A stretch of 64,000 nucleotides of DNA, taken from positions 682,001 through 746,000 of the forward strand of contig NZ_FQXT01000003.1 in NCBI RefSeq assembly GCF_900130045.1. Reading direction: 5' to 3'. Within the stretch, counting starts at the first letter, position 1. The number at the start of each line of letters is the position of its first letter. Position numbers and translations under genes: made by a program. This DNA comes from Leeuwenhoekiella palythoae. GTDB lineage: Bacteria > Bacteroidota > Bacteroidia > Flavobacteriales > Flavobacteriaceae. The notes beneath the pieces are model-generated. The model ran no database searches. It saw only the letters and a list, made by a program, of their open reading frames with translations, and was not told the DNA's origin. Shown in pieces: positions 55,506 to 64,000 of this stretch.

Positions 55506-55586
55506 ACAGAATTAAAACAATTTGCAGAAAACATTATTATAAAAACGAAATCGTTATCGCTCGTTACTCACCTAATCTTAAAACCT

Positions 55587-57737
55587 ATGCCAAAATTCAG
55601 TTTTCTTCTATTATTATTGCTTTTTAATCTAGGAAACGCACAAAATACAAGGAATTTATGGTTGCAATATGACCTAGTTACAGACCCTGTAGTACTGAGA
55701 ACTTACAAAGAACAGTTAAATGCTGTAGACATAAGATCAGCCGCACTAAATAAGCAAGTAATTCAGGATGAATTACAAACGGGAATCTTATCTATGCTTG
55801 GTAAGCATCTATCATTTACTTCTTCTAATGCTGAAGTGGTAATTGCAAAGCTTAAAGATTTAGACGCTAATGAAAAACAGCAAGTATCTAAAACTCCTAA
55901 ATTAGAATCTGATGGCTATATTATAAAAACTATTCCTAAAGGCTCTAAGGATGTAATTCTTATCTCGGGCCTATCTGATAATTCATTATTATATGGAACT
56001 TTTCATTTTCTTAGGTTGCTTCAACTGCACGAATCCTTAAGCGATTTAGACTTAGTTGAAAATCCAAAGCTTAGTATAAGGATATTAAATCATTGGGATA
56101 ATTTGGATCGTACTGTTGAGCGAGGCTACGCTGGGTTCTCCATTTGGGATTGGCATCATTTACCTGGTTTAATCAAAAAAGAATATATTGAATACGCTCG
56201 CGCGAATGCTTCAATAGGTCTGAACGGAACCGTCTTAAACAATGTAAATGCAAGCGCATATATCTTACAAGATGAATATTTAGACAAAGTTAAGGCACTA
56301 GCTGATGTGTTTAGACCATACGGTATCAAAGTGTATTTAACAGCAAGGTTTTCTGCACCTATAGAAATAGGAGGCTTAGATACTGCAGATCCATTATCAA
56401 GTGAAGTTCAGCGTTGGTGGAAAGACAAAGCAGATGAAATTTACAATTTAATTCCAGATTTTGGAGGATTTTTAGTCAAAGCAAATTCAGAAGGTCAACC
56501 TGGTCCGAATAATTATGGGCGATCTCACGTAGAAGGAGCGAATATGTTGGCTGATGCGCTAGCACCACACCAGGGCGTTGTTATGTGGCGGGCTTTTGTC
56601 TATTCAGACGAAAAACCTGAGGACAGGGCAAAACAGGCTTATACTGAGTTTATTCCATTTGACGGCGAATTTAAAGACAATGTACTCCTTCAGGTAAAAA
56701 ATGGTCCTATTGATTTTCAGCCAAGAGAGCCATTTCATCCTTTGTTCAGTGGTATGCAAAAGACACCATTAATGATGGAATTCCAAATTACTCAAGAATA
56801 TTTAGGAGGTATGTCGCATTTGGTTTTTTTACCTCAATTATTTGAAGAAACATTACAGTCCGACACTTTTATAAAAGGTAAAAACAGTACGGTTTCGAAA
56901 GTATTAGTTGGTGACTTAAGCGGCCAAAAAGTAACAGGAATTGCAGGGGTATCCAATATTGGCACCGCACGTAATTGGACGGGACACCCCTTTGCACAAG
57001 CCAATTGGTTTGGTTTTGGCCGCCTAGCTTGGAACCCTGATCTATCAGCCAAAGCTATTGCTGAAGAATGGTTAAAAATGACTTTTTCAACCGACCCTGA
57101 TTTTGTTGAACCAATGAGCACGTTACTCTTAAATTCTAGAGAGGCGGTTGTAAATTATATGACTCCTTTAGGATTGCATCATATTATGGCCGAAGGGCAT
57201 CATCAGGGCCCAGGGCCTTGGGTTGATGGTTTAGCACGAGAAGATTGGACCTCTGTTTATTATCACAAAGCAGACAGCTTGGGACTAGGATTTGATCGTA
57301 CAGCATCAGGAAGTGATGCTTTATCTCAATATGGGACTGAGATTGAGAAAGCCTATTCAAAAATAGAAACAACACCAGAAAAATATTTGCTTTGGTTTCA
57401 TCACGTCCCTTGGGATTATAAATTAAAGAATGGACATTCTCTCTGGTATAATCTTGCTAGACATTATCAGGATGGGGTTCTGAAAGTTGAGGATATGATT
57501 AGTACTTGGGAGCAAATGCAACCTTATGTTGATGAATACGTTTTTCGTCAAACGCAAATGCTTTTAAACATACAATTGAAAGAGTCTAAATGGTGGCGAG
57601 ATGCTTGTTTGTTATATTTTCAACAATTTTCAAATATGGAGATGCCCGCATTTATTCCTCATGCAAAACACGCTCTTGATTATTATAAATCTATCCAGAG
57701 ACCTTATGCTCCTGGCATTAAACCTTCGTGGGACTAA
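55587..57737 (+). CDS. GH67 alpha-glucuronidase
   Basis: A 716-residue enzyme read from the ATG at 55587 (MPKFSFLLLLLLFNLGNAQ, a signal peptide); an open TTG 84 bases upstream lies inside the putative promoter. GH67 features are clear: LWLQYDLVTD at the N-terminus, the acid glutamate in KANSEGQPGP, the aspartate in LQVKNGPIDFQ and the glutamate in MEFQITQEYLG, which form the expected catalytic set, plus WYNLARHYQDGV near the C-terminus. It releases (4-O-methyl)glucuronic acid from the non-reducing terminal xylose of short xylo-oligosaccharides, probably in the periplasm. One base separates it from the SDR gene. Confidence 0.95.
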   Translation: MPKFSFLLLLLLFNLGNAQNTRNLWLQYDLVTDPVVLRTYKEQLNAVDIRSAALNKQVIQDELQTGILSMLGKHLSFTSSNAEVVIAKLKDLDANEKQQVSKTPKLESDGYIIKTIPKGSKDVILISGLSDNSLLYGTFHFLRLLQLHESLSDLDLVENPKLSIRILNHWDNLDRTVERGYAGFSIWDWHHLPGLIKKEYIEYARANASIGLNGTVLNNVNASAYILQDEYLDKVKALADVFRPYGIKVYLTARFSAPIEIGGLDTADPLSSEVQRWWKDKADEIYNLIPDFGGFLVKANSEGQPGPNNYGRSHVEGANMLADALAPHQGVVMWRAFVYSDEKPEDRAKQAYTEFIPFDGEFKDNVLLQVKNGPIDFQPREPFHPLFSGMQKTPLMMEFQITQEYLGGMSHLVFLPQLFEETLQSDTFIKGKNSTVSKVLVGDLSGQKVTGIAGVSNIGTARNWTGHPFAQANWFGFGRLAWNPDLSAKAIAEEWLKMTFSTDPDFVEPMSTLLLNSREAVVNYMTPLGLHHIMAEGHHQGPGPWVDGLAREDWTSVYYHKADSLGLGFDRTASGSDALSQYGTEIEKAYSKIETTPEKYLLWFHHVPWDYKLKNGHSLWYNLARHYQDGVLKVEDMISTWEQMQPYVDEYVFRQTQMLLNIQLKESKWWRDACLLYFQQFSNMEMPAFIPHAKHALDYYKSIQRPYAPGIKPSWD

Positions 57738-57738
57738 T

Positions 57739-58479
57739 ATGAGAAAAAAAATAGCACTTATTACTGGAGGAAATTCCGGACTTGGTTTTGCTACTGCAAA
57801 AAAATTCTGTGACGAAAATATCATTACCTATATCATCGGTAGAACCTATGATAAAACTGAAAAAGCACAAACGCAATTAGGCCCTAATGCCAGATCTTAT
57901 ATTTTAGACCTGTCTGAGCTGGAAAAAATTCCTTCTGCTGTCAAGCAAATTGCCGAGGAAGCAGGTGGCATTGATATTTTAGTAAACAATGCAGGAATAA
58001 ATATGAAAAAAAATTTTCTAGAAGTAGAAGATCAGGAATTTCAGAGTATCATTCATACCAACCTAACCAGTGTTTTTGTAATAACGAGAGAGGTGACCAA
58101 AGTGATGAAAGAGCAAAACTCAGGCAGTATTATTAACATCAGTTCCATGGCAGCAAAATATGGAATTCCTAAGGTTGTGGCGTATACTGCTAGCAAAGCT
58201 GCCATCGAAGGAATGACGCGATCTATGGCGGTTGACCTTGCCCCGTATGGTATACGTGTGAATTGTGTAGCTCCTGGTTTTATCAAAACAAAAATGTCAA
58301 GTAAAGCTTTGGATAGCGATCCTGAGCGAAAAAACAAAGTATTGAATAGAACACCGATGGCCAAACTAGGTGATCCTGAAGACATTGCTGATACTGTCTT
58401 TTATTATGCCTCAAATATGTCAAAATTTACCACCGGCACTATACTATGTGTAGATGGTGGCAACTCAATTGGATTTTAA
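57739..58479 (+). CDS. SDR-family D-mannonate oxidoreductase (fructuronate reductase)
   Basis: A 246-residue short-chain dehydrogenase, started at the ATG at 57739 directly after the GH67 stop; the longer open frame upstream overlaps GH67 and is ignored. The Rossmann motif is TGGNSGLG, the NNAG motif is VNNAGIN, and the catalytic Ser-Tyr-Lys set is in NISSMAA and YTASK. The assignment as mannonate oxidoreductase rests on the next gene, uxuA, with which it abuts; SDR-type UxuB enzymes are known in other bacteria. It would reduce D-fructuronate to D-mannonate. Another dehydrogenase role is possible if the context misleads. Confidence 0.8.
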   Translation: MRKKIALITGGNSGLGFATAKKFCDENIITYIIGRTYDKTEKAQTQLGPNARSYILDLSELEKIPSAVKQIAEEAGGIDILVNNAGINMKKNFLEVEDQEFQSIIHTNLTSVFVITREVTKVMKEQNSGSIINISSMAAKYGIPKVVAYTASKAAIEGMTRSMAVDLAPYGIRVNCVAPGFIKTKMSSKALDSDPERKNKVLNRTPMAKLGDPEDIADTVFYYASNMSKFTTGTILCVDGGNSIGF

Positions 58480-59646
58480 ATGGAAAGTTTTATTATCAAA
58501 ACGATGCGCTGGTATGGTGAGCGAGATCTTTTAAGTTTAGCGGACTTAAAACAAGCAGGTATCACTGGCATTGTTACAGCATTACATCATATTCCCGTAG
58601 GCGATATTTGGACTTCTGAAGCCATCAAAGAGACAAAGGATCGTATTGAAGGTGCAGGATTAGTTTGGGAAGTTGTTGAAAGTCTACCCGTTCATGAAAA
58701 TATTAAAAAACGTACCGGAAACTTCCAAGAGCTCATTGAAAATTACAAGTTAAGTATAGAGAATCTTGCTAAACAAGGTATTCATACTATCACTTTCAAC
58801 TTTATGCCAATTTTGGATTGGGTACGCACCGATCATCGTCATCTAACCAATACTGGAGCATCAGTTTTAAAATTTGATCCAATAAAACTTCGCATTTTTG
58901 ATTTGTACATTTTGAAAAGGCCTAATGCGGAATTGGATTATAGTGTCTTACAAATAACGCAAGCAAAACAAAGCTTCGAAAACTACACGGACAAAGAAAT
59001 AGTTCAATTAAAAAAAAATGTTTTGTTAGGTCTTCCTGGTAGTACTGAAGATTTTACTACTCAAGAGTTATTAATGCAATTAGAGGACTATAAAACCATA
59101 GATAAAACCAAACTTAGAGAACACTTAATTTCCTTTTTAAAGGCCATTACACCTACCGCCGATGATGTAGGATCGAAATTAGCCATCCACCCCGATGATC
59201 CGCCATTTTCCGTTTTAGGACTCCCCAGAATTGTCAGTAACCTTACTGACTTAGAATTTATTTTTTCATCCATAGAATCTATGGCCTGTGGACTTTGCTA
59301 TTGCACAGGATCCTTGGGTTCTCATTCAGAAAATCAATTGATAGAGATATATGATAAATTCAAAGAGCGGATACATTTCTTACACTTAAGAAATGTAAAA
59401 AAATTTGAGGATGGAACTTTTTTAGAGGCAGATCATTTAGAAGGTGATGTTCCTATGAAAAGTATTATGCAATGTATAATTGATTACACTTCACATACTG
59501 GTATTAAAATACCTATGCGACCTGACCATGGTTATCTCCATAGCTTAGAAGAACATAAGAATTACTATGCGGGGTACTCCTTTATAGGACGCCTAAAAGG
59601 GCTAGCAGAACTAACCGGTCTTGAACTAGGTCTGCACGATTTTTAA
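58480..59646 (+). CDS. uxuA: Mannonate dehydratase
   Basis: A 388-residue cytosolic enzyme, close to the normal UxuA length. The N-terminus MRWYGERDLLSLADLKQAGI, the GIVTALHHIPVGDIW segment, the FNFMPILDWVRTD motif and the metal-binding region KLAIHPDDPPFSVLGLPRI, with LHLRNVK and RPDHGY later, are characteristic of UxuA. It converts D-mannonate to 2-keto-3-deoxygluconate in glucuronate breakdown. It starts on the base after the SDR stop. A uronate isomerase (UxaC), KDG kinase and aldolase are not in the window. Confidence 0.96.
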   Translation: MESFIIKTMRWYGERDLLSLADLKQAGITGIVTALHHIPVGDIWTSEAIKETKDRIEGAGLVWEVVESLPVHENIKKRTGNFQELIENYKLSIENLAKQGIHTITFNFMPILDWVRTDHRHLTNTGASVLKFDPIKLRIFDLYILKRPNAELDYSVLQITQAKQSFENYTDKEIVQLKKNVLLGLPGSTEDFTTQELLMQLEDYKTIDKTKLREHLISFLKAITPTADDVGSKLAIHPDDPPFSVLGLPRIVSNLTDLEFIFSSIESMACGLCYCTGSLGSHSENQLIEIYDKFKERIHFLHLRNVKKFEDGTFLEADHLEGDVPMKSIMQCIIDYTSHTGIKIPMRPDHGYLHSLEEHKNYYAGYSFIGRLKGLAELTGLELGLHDF

Positions 59647-59671
59647 ATCCAATTTCCAATAAATCAAAATT

Positions 59672-62479
59672 ATGCGCAATACCTCAATTTCATTTAAACT
59701 GAATCTCTGTTTTTTCATTATTATTTTGCTATCTAATACAATAGCCCTGCGTGGACAAAATATAGCAGTTTACAAAAAGTTTAAGAATCAAGCTTTTAGA
59801 TTGGTAGATAACACTAATGTTGCAAAATTTATAATTGACAATCAAGATTATGAGGGTGTTCACATTGCTGCTGAAAACTTGAGGAATGATATTGAGCGTG
59901 TTAGTGCCGTAAAGCCTGAATATGACCAAGTAATTAAAAATGGTGGAAATGTTATTATTGGCACATTAGGTAAAAGTAAATATCTCGAGGAATTGATAAT
60001 TGCTGACAAAATAAACCTCGATAGCATTGAAAACAAATGGGAGGCTTATACGATTCAGCAGATTGACGGCAATTTAGTAATCGCTGGAAGTGATAAACGA
60101 GGTACTATCTATGGAATTTATACCCTGTCGGAACTTATAGGTGTTTCTCCTTGGTATTGGTGGGCAGATGTTCCTGTAGAGCAATCTAATAAACTGTATA
60201 TAACAGCTAACAATGTGATTAATCCCGGCCCTAAAGTTCAGTATCGAGGAATTTTTATTAATGATGAAGCTCCAGCATTATCAGGTTGGGTCGGAGAAAA
60301 ATTTGGATCTTTTAATCACCAGTTCTATGAGCACGTCTTTGAATTAATATTACGCTTAAAAGGTAATTACCTCTGGCCTGCGATGTGGGGTCGTGCATTT
60401 TATGATGACGATCCACTCAATCCAAAATTAGCCGATACCTATGGTGTTGTAATTGGCACCTCTCATCATGAACCCTTAATGCGTGCTCATTCGGAATGGG
60501 GAAAATATGGAAATGGTCCTTGGAATTATACCACTAATGCAAAAACACTGCGTAAATTTTGGGGTGAAGGAATTAAGCGTATGGGAACTAATGAAAGTAT
60601 AGTCACCATCGGTATGCGCGGTGATGGTGACGAGCCAATGACTGAAGGTACTGCTATTGAATTACTTGAAACGGTTGTTAAAGATCAGCGCAAAATTATC
60701 CAAGACATTACTCGAAAACCCGCTGAAGAAACCCCACAGATTTGGGCATTATATAAAGAAGTTCAAGATTATTATGATCAAGGTATGCGTGTTCCTGATG
60801 ATGTAACTTTGTTACTTGCTGATGACAATTGGGGAAATATAAGAAAGCTTCCAGACCCAAAAGACTTCACGCGTACTGGTGGGTATGGTATATATTATCA
60901 TTTTGATTATGTGGGGGGTCCTAGAAATTATAAATGGTTAAATACCACTCAAATCGCAAGGGTTTATGAACAAATGTCTCTTGCTTATGCTTATAATGCC
61001 AAGAAAATTTGGATCGTAAATGTTGGGGATATAAAGCCTATGGAATTTCCAATAAGTTTTTTTCTAGACTATGCTTGGGATCCTGAAAATTTTAATCTTA
61101 GTAATCTTGAAAGCTATACCATCAACTGGGTAAAAAAACAATTTGGTAATGCCCATGCAGTTGAAGTTGCAGCCTTAATGCAATCTTATTCAACTATGGT
61201 TAGCCGCAGGAAACCAGAATTACTTGGGCCTGAAACTTGGAGTTTAAATCATTTTAACGAAGCTAATAGGGTTTTAAAGGAATATAAGAACCTTGAATTG
61301 CAAGCTACCGCGATAGAAAAAAAACTATCCAAATCTTATAAATCGGCATTTTATCAATTAGTGTTATACCCCATTAAGGCTTTAGCCAACTTAAATCGGC
61401 TATATATCGCTACAGCAAAGAACAGACAATTTGCAAATCAAGGAAGAAATACTACGAATGATTACGCTAACAAAGTTTCTGAGTTGTTTGAAATGGATCA
61501 AACACTAACGGATACGTATCATAGTTTGAATAATTCTAAGTGGAATCATTTTATGGATCAGACACATATTGGGTATACCTCTTGGCAAGAACCTAAAAAA
61601 AATATTCAACCGCTAACTGAAAAGATAGAAATTCCCCAAAAAGGGAATTTAGGAATTGCCATTGAGGGTACGGATGATTATTTCCCTAAAGTATCAACTT
61701 TAAAACTTTTGCCTTTTGATGATAATCATCAAACTCAAAAGGTTGAATTATTTAATACCGGCTTGGATCAACGCGAATTTCGCATTGAGAACTTACCGGA
61801 TTGGTTATTGGTAGATACAAGTCGAGGTAGCTTTAATCAAGAACATACCATTGAGATTAAATTAAACCCTATAAAATTACCCCTAGAGAGTACATCTGCA
61901 ATGTTTAAAATAGGGTCTAATGGTAAGGCCGCTAAAATAGAAGTGAATTATATTCTAAAAGATGATCAATTATTTAGTAATAGGGAATACAACGGAATAA
62001 TTGCTATACCTTCTGATAATTTTCAAGAGAATGTAGGTTGGGAAGAAATAGCGCATTTGGGCAGACAAAATTCTGCCTTAAGACCAGAACACAAATTCTC
62101 GGAGCACATCAATTATGACAATACTAAATTGGTATATCAAATGTATACCGGGCAAGAACTACAAGGAACAATTACTTTCTATGTATCCCCTACTCTTGAT
62201 TTTAAAAATCAAGGTGGTTTGGTTTTCAAATATCAAATTGATAATGGACCTATAAAGCATGTGAATATACATAAGGATACAAAGGATGACTGGGGAACCT
62301 CTGTAAGTAATAATGCTACTCGAGTACAGGCTAGTATTCACTTGTCTCAAGGAGCTCATTCTCTTAAAATTATAGGCGAAGATCCAGGAATAGTATTGCA
62401 ACAAATTTTGATTCAATCCAATGAAAACCTACAAGAGAGTTATCTTGTCCCAAATGCTGCAAATTTAATAGAAGAGTAA
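59672..62479 (+). CDS. GH115 xylan alpha-1,2-glucuronidase
   Basis: A 935-residue secreted enzyme (signal peptide about 1-29). Domains follow GH115 order: an N-terminal alpha/beta domain (about 40-190), a TIM barrel (about 195-480) with YRGIFINDEAPALSGW, LKGNYLWPAMWGRAF, GTSHHEPLMRAHSEW and GMRGDGDEPMTEG, a helical domain, and a C-terminal beta-sandwich region (about 650-935). GH115 removes (methyl)glucuronic acid from internal as well as terminal xylose, so it complements the GH67 in the same transcript. It follows uxuA by 25 bases. Confidence 0.95.
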   Translation: MRNTSISFKLNLCFFIIILLSNTIALRGQNIAVYKKFKNQAFRLVDNTNVAKFIIDNQDYEGVHIAAENLRNDIERVSAVKPEYDQVIKNGGNVIIGTLGKSKYLEELIIADKINLDSIENKWEAYTIQQIDGNLVIAGSDKRGTIYGIYTLSELIGVSPWYWWADVPVEQSNKLYITANNVINPGPKVQYRGIFINDEAPALSGWVGEKFGSFNHQFYEHVFELILRLKGNYLWPAMWGRAFYDDDPLNPKLADTYGVVIGTSHHEPLMRAHSEWGKYGNGPWNYTTNAKTLRKFWGEGIKRMGTNESIVTIGMRGDGDEPMTEGTAIELLETVVKDQRKIIQDITRKPAEETPQIWALYKEVQDYYDQGMRVPDDVTLLLADDNWGNIRKLPDPKDFTRTGGYGIYYHFDYVGGPRNYKWLNTTQIARVYEQMSLAYAYNAKKIWIVNVGDIKPMEFPISFFLDYAWDPENFNLSNLESYTINWVKKQFGNAHAVEVAALMQSYSTMVSRRKPELLGPETWSLNHFNEANRVLKEYKNLELQATAIEKKLSKSYKSAFYQLVLYPIKALANLNRLYIATAKNRQFANQGRNTTNDYANKVSELFEMDQTLTDTYHSLNNSKWNHFMDQTHIGYTSWQEPKKNIQPLTEKIEIPQKGNLGIAIEGTDDYFPKVSTLKLLPFDDNHQTQKVELFNTGLDQREFRIENLPDWLLVDTSRGSFNQEHTIEIKLNPIKLPLESTSAMFKIGSNGKAAKIEVNYILKDDQLFSNREYNGIIAIPSDNFQENVGWEEIAHLGRQNSALRPEHKFSEHINYDNTKLVYQMYTGQELQGTITFYVSPTLDFKNQGGLVFKYQIDNGPIKHVNIHKDTKDDWGTSVSNNATRVQASIHLSQGAHSLKIIGEDPGIVLQQILIQSNENLQESYLVPNAANLIEE

Positions 62480-62638
62480 TCTTATTAATCAAAATCATTT
62501 AAATATTAAAAATAGAGCGCTTTTAATTTTACGAATACAAATACTGATGCACAAGTAATTTTATAAAGTTCATTAAAAGAAATTTTAATGATTTAATGCT
62601 AATGCCTAATAAAATTTAATATTGATAATTCCTTAATT

Positions 62639-64000
62639 TTGGTAAACTACATTAAAACCTTCATTCTATTCCAACTCATATTCACTTCCTTAAGTTATGG
62701 GCAAAATGGAAAAATTTTTTCTGCAGATTCTGAATTATCTAGTAGCTTAATCAATGCTATTTTTCAGGATCAAAAAGGGTATGTGTGGATTGCTACTGAG
62801 GATGGTCTAAATAAATACGACGGAGCTAAATTTGTAACCTACAAACACAGTGAAAAGGATTCTACTTCAATCCTGAATAATTATGTAAAAAGTATTTACG
62901 AAGACAAAGAGCACAATCTATACTTTGGCTTTTTTAATGGTCTTCAAATTTATGATCACGGTAGAGATTCCTTTCAACAGATACATCTTTCAATCGATGA
63001 ATCTTATACCTATGATGCCCATGTCACTAAAATTATTCAACGAAATTCAGGAGAAATCTTAATTGGGACCTCAGGTCGCGGAGTTTTCAGCTTAAAAAGA
63101 AAATCTCAAAGCTTCTATACTGAGCATTTGCCAGATTTTGTACCAACTGCATTTATAAATGACATCTATCAAGATAAAAATGGTCATTTATGGGTGTTAA
63201 CTCCAGAATCAGGCTTATACAGAATCAATGCTAAAAATAAAGCCTCTGCTTTTTTTCAAAATGCAGAACTGCGCTCGACCCTTTCAGCTGTTGTACAGGA
63301 TGATGAAGGTACGATCTATGTTGGCAGTTATACTAAAGGGTTATTTAAGTATGATACTCAAACATCAACATTTCGATCAATACCAAACACACAGAAATAC
63401 GTTATTCATAGCCTTTTTATTAATTCTCGTGGTGAATTACTTGTCGGAACAGATGGCGATGGCTTATATATTTATAATCCCAAGGAAGAGGTGTTAGCGC
63501 CTTATCAAATAACAATAGCCCGTTTTGATGCTTCCAAATCCAAAGTGCACGAAATCATTGAAGACAATAGCCACAATATCTGGCTTGGACTTTATCAAAA
63601 GGGTGTGGTCATAATTCCTGAAAAAAAAAATAATTTTAATTATATCGGTTATGAATCGAACACGCTTGACATTATTGGGTCAAATTGTGTTATGTCTGTC
63701 TTCAAAGATTCCGAAGGTATTTTATGGGTAGGAACAGATGGTGATGGTCTTTATAGCATCGGTCCAGATCAGACAGTTTTAAAGCATTATAAAAACGAAA
63801 AATCGTCAGGTAAGCAGCTCAATACAGTAGTTTCAATTTTTGAAGACAGTAATCATAATTTGTGGATAGGTACTTATTTAAATGGCCTTGCTAAAATTGA
63901 TCGAAAATCGCTTAAAATGAGCTTTTTGAACAAGCTTGTGGATGAGCAAAACAATCCTGTTAAAAGTATTTATAGCATTGTAGAGGATTCTAACAAAAAT
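62639..64000 (+). CDS. Second hybrid two-component regulator, partial, TTG start
   Basis: The frame from a TTG at 62639 stays open to the edge of the window (454 codons). It begins with a signal peptide (VNYIKTFILFQLIFTSLSYG) and continues with regulator-propeller repeats such as QKGYVWIATEDGLNKYDG, KNGHLWVLTPESGLYR and DSEGILWVGTDGDGLYS. An in-frame stop lies at 62600 and no ATG lies between it and the signal peptide; the first in-frame ATG is beyond 63600, inside the repeats. Thus a TTG start is the only sensible choice, unless the base call is wrong. The kinase, receiver and AraC parts would lie beyond 64000. Probably regulates the adjacent glucuronate module. Confidence 0.85.
   Translation, partial: MVNYIKTFILFQLIFTSLSYGQNGKIFSADSELSSSLINAIFQDQKGYVWIATEDGLNKYDGAKFVTYKHSEKDSTSILNNYVKSIYEDKEHNLYFGFFNGLQIYDHGRDSFQQIHLSIDESYTYDAHVTKIIQRNSGEILIGTSGRGVFSLKRKSQSFYTEHLPDFVPTAFINDIYQDKNGHLWVLTPESGLYRINAKNKASAFFQNAELRSTLSAVVQDDEGTIYVGSYTKGLFKYDTQTSTFRSIPNTQKYVIHSLFINSRGELLVGTDGDGLYIYNPKEEVLAPYQITIARFDASKSKVHEIIEDNSHNIWLGLYQKGVVIIPEKKNNFNYIGYESNTLDIIGSNCVMSVFKDSEGILWVGTDGDGLYSIGPDQTVLKHYKNEKSSGKQLNTVVSIFEDSNHNLWIGTYLNGLAKIDRKSLKMSFLNKLVDEQNNPVKSIYSIVEDSNKN

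Noticed and set aside
55503-55586. N-terminal extension of GH67 from a TTG codon
   Set aside because: The TTG lies inside a putative promoter box and the extension precedes a perfect signal peptide starting at 55587.
57601-57738. 46-codon N-terminal extension of the SDR gene
   Set aside because: It lies wholly within the GH67 coding region in another frame; the dehydrogenase fold starts at the ATG at 57739.
62634-62641. TAATTTTG matching the TAnnTTTG promoter box
   Set aside because: It overlaps the only plausible start codon (TTG at 62639) of the second hybrid regulator, so transcription from it would leave no translation start; taken as a chance match in AT-rich DNA.

Overview
The window looks like a chromosomal segment of a member of the Bacteroidota, most likely family Flavobacteriaceae. 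The grounds are SusC/SusD pairs, hybrid two-component regulators with AraC output, Bacteroidota-style TAnnTTTG promoter boxes, AT-rich intergenic DNA, few Shine-Dalgarno sites and typical flavobacterial lipoprotein signal peptides. The species cannot be read from the sequence.

Region 1 (1-8.4 kb) holds small hypothetical genes. It also holds a plus-strand cluster (1281-6948) of small secreted subunit-like proteins, a secreted Ig-like protein resembling a chaperone, and a 941-residue outer-membrane barrel protein. In layout this resembles a chaperone-usher surface-fibre system, which is not the usual pilus type of this phylum. A STAS-domain protein and an orphan secreted protein follow.

Region 2 (8.5-15.0 kb) is a tight minus-strand signalling operon: response regulator, H-NOX heme sensor, four-PAS histidine kinase, FIST-domain protein (the family of the NO sensor NosP), second histidine kinase, HPt protein and LytTR response regulator. 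Two unrelated NO-sensor families seem to share one phosphorelay. Upstream lies a 3'-tRNA remnant with an adjoining terminator hairpin, a possible old integration scar.

Region 3 (15.7-64 kb) is a large polysaccharide utilization locus for decorated xylan. A first minus-strand block (35986 down to 15743) encodes GH97, GH43+CBM6, GH95, GH3, two CE1 esterases with CBM48-like modules, a fused CE6-CE1-CE1 esterase, GH2 and two further GH43 enzymes. A hybrid two-component regulator (36316-40446) separates it from a second minus-strand block: SusC, SusD, an FG-GAP/ASPIC-UnbV lipoprotein, a vanadium-haloperoxidase-like protein and a GH10 xylanase lipoprotein. Further on are a DUF255/YyaL-type thioredoxin-fold lipoprotein, a sialate-O-acetylesterase-like enzyme, and a plus-strand glucuronate module (GH67, SDR mannonate oxidoreductase, UxuA, GH115). 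A second hybrid regulator, using a TTG start, runs off the right edge.

Together the genes describe surface cleavage of xylan by GH10, import by SusCD, and periplasmic removal of acetyl and possibly feruloyl groups and of arabinosyl, galactosyl and (methyl)glucuronosyl side chains. Xylose is then released by GH3 and GH43, and the glucuronate side chains enter the UxuAB steps. Functions are inferred from recognisable family motifs; no searches were run.
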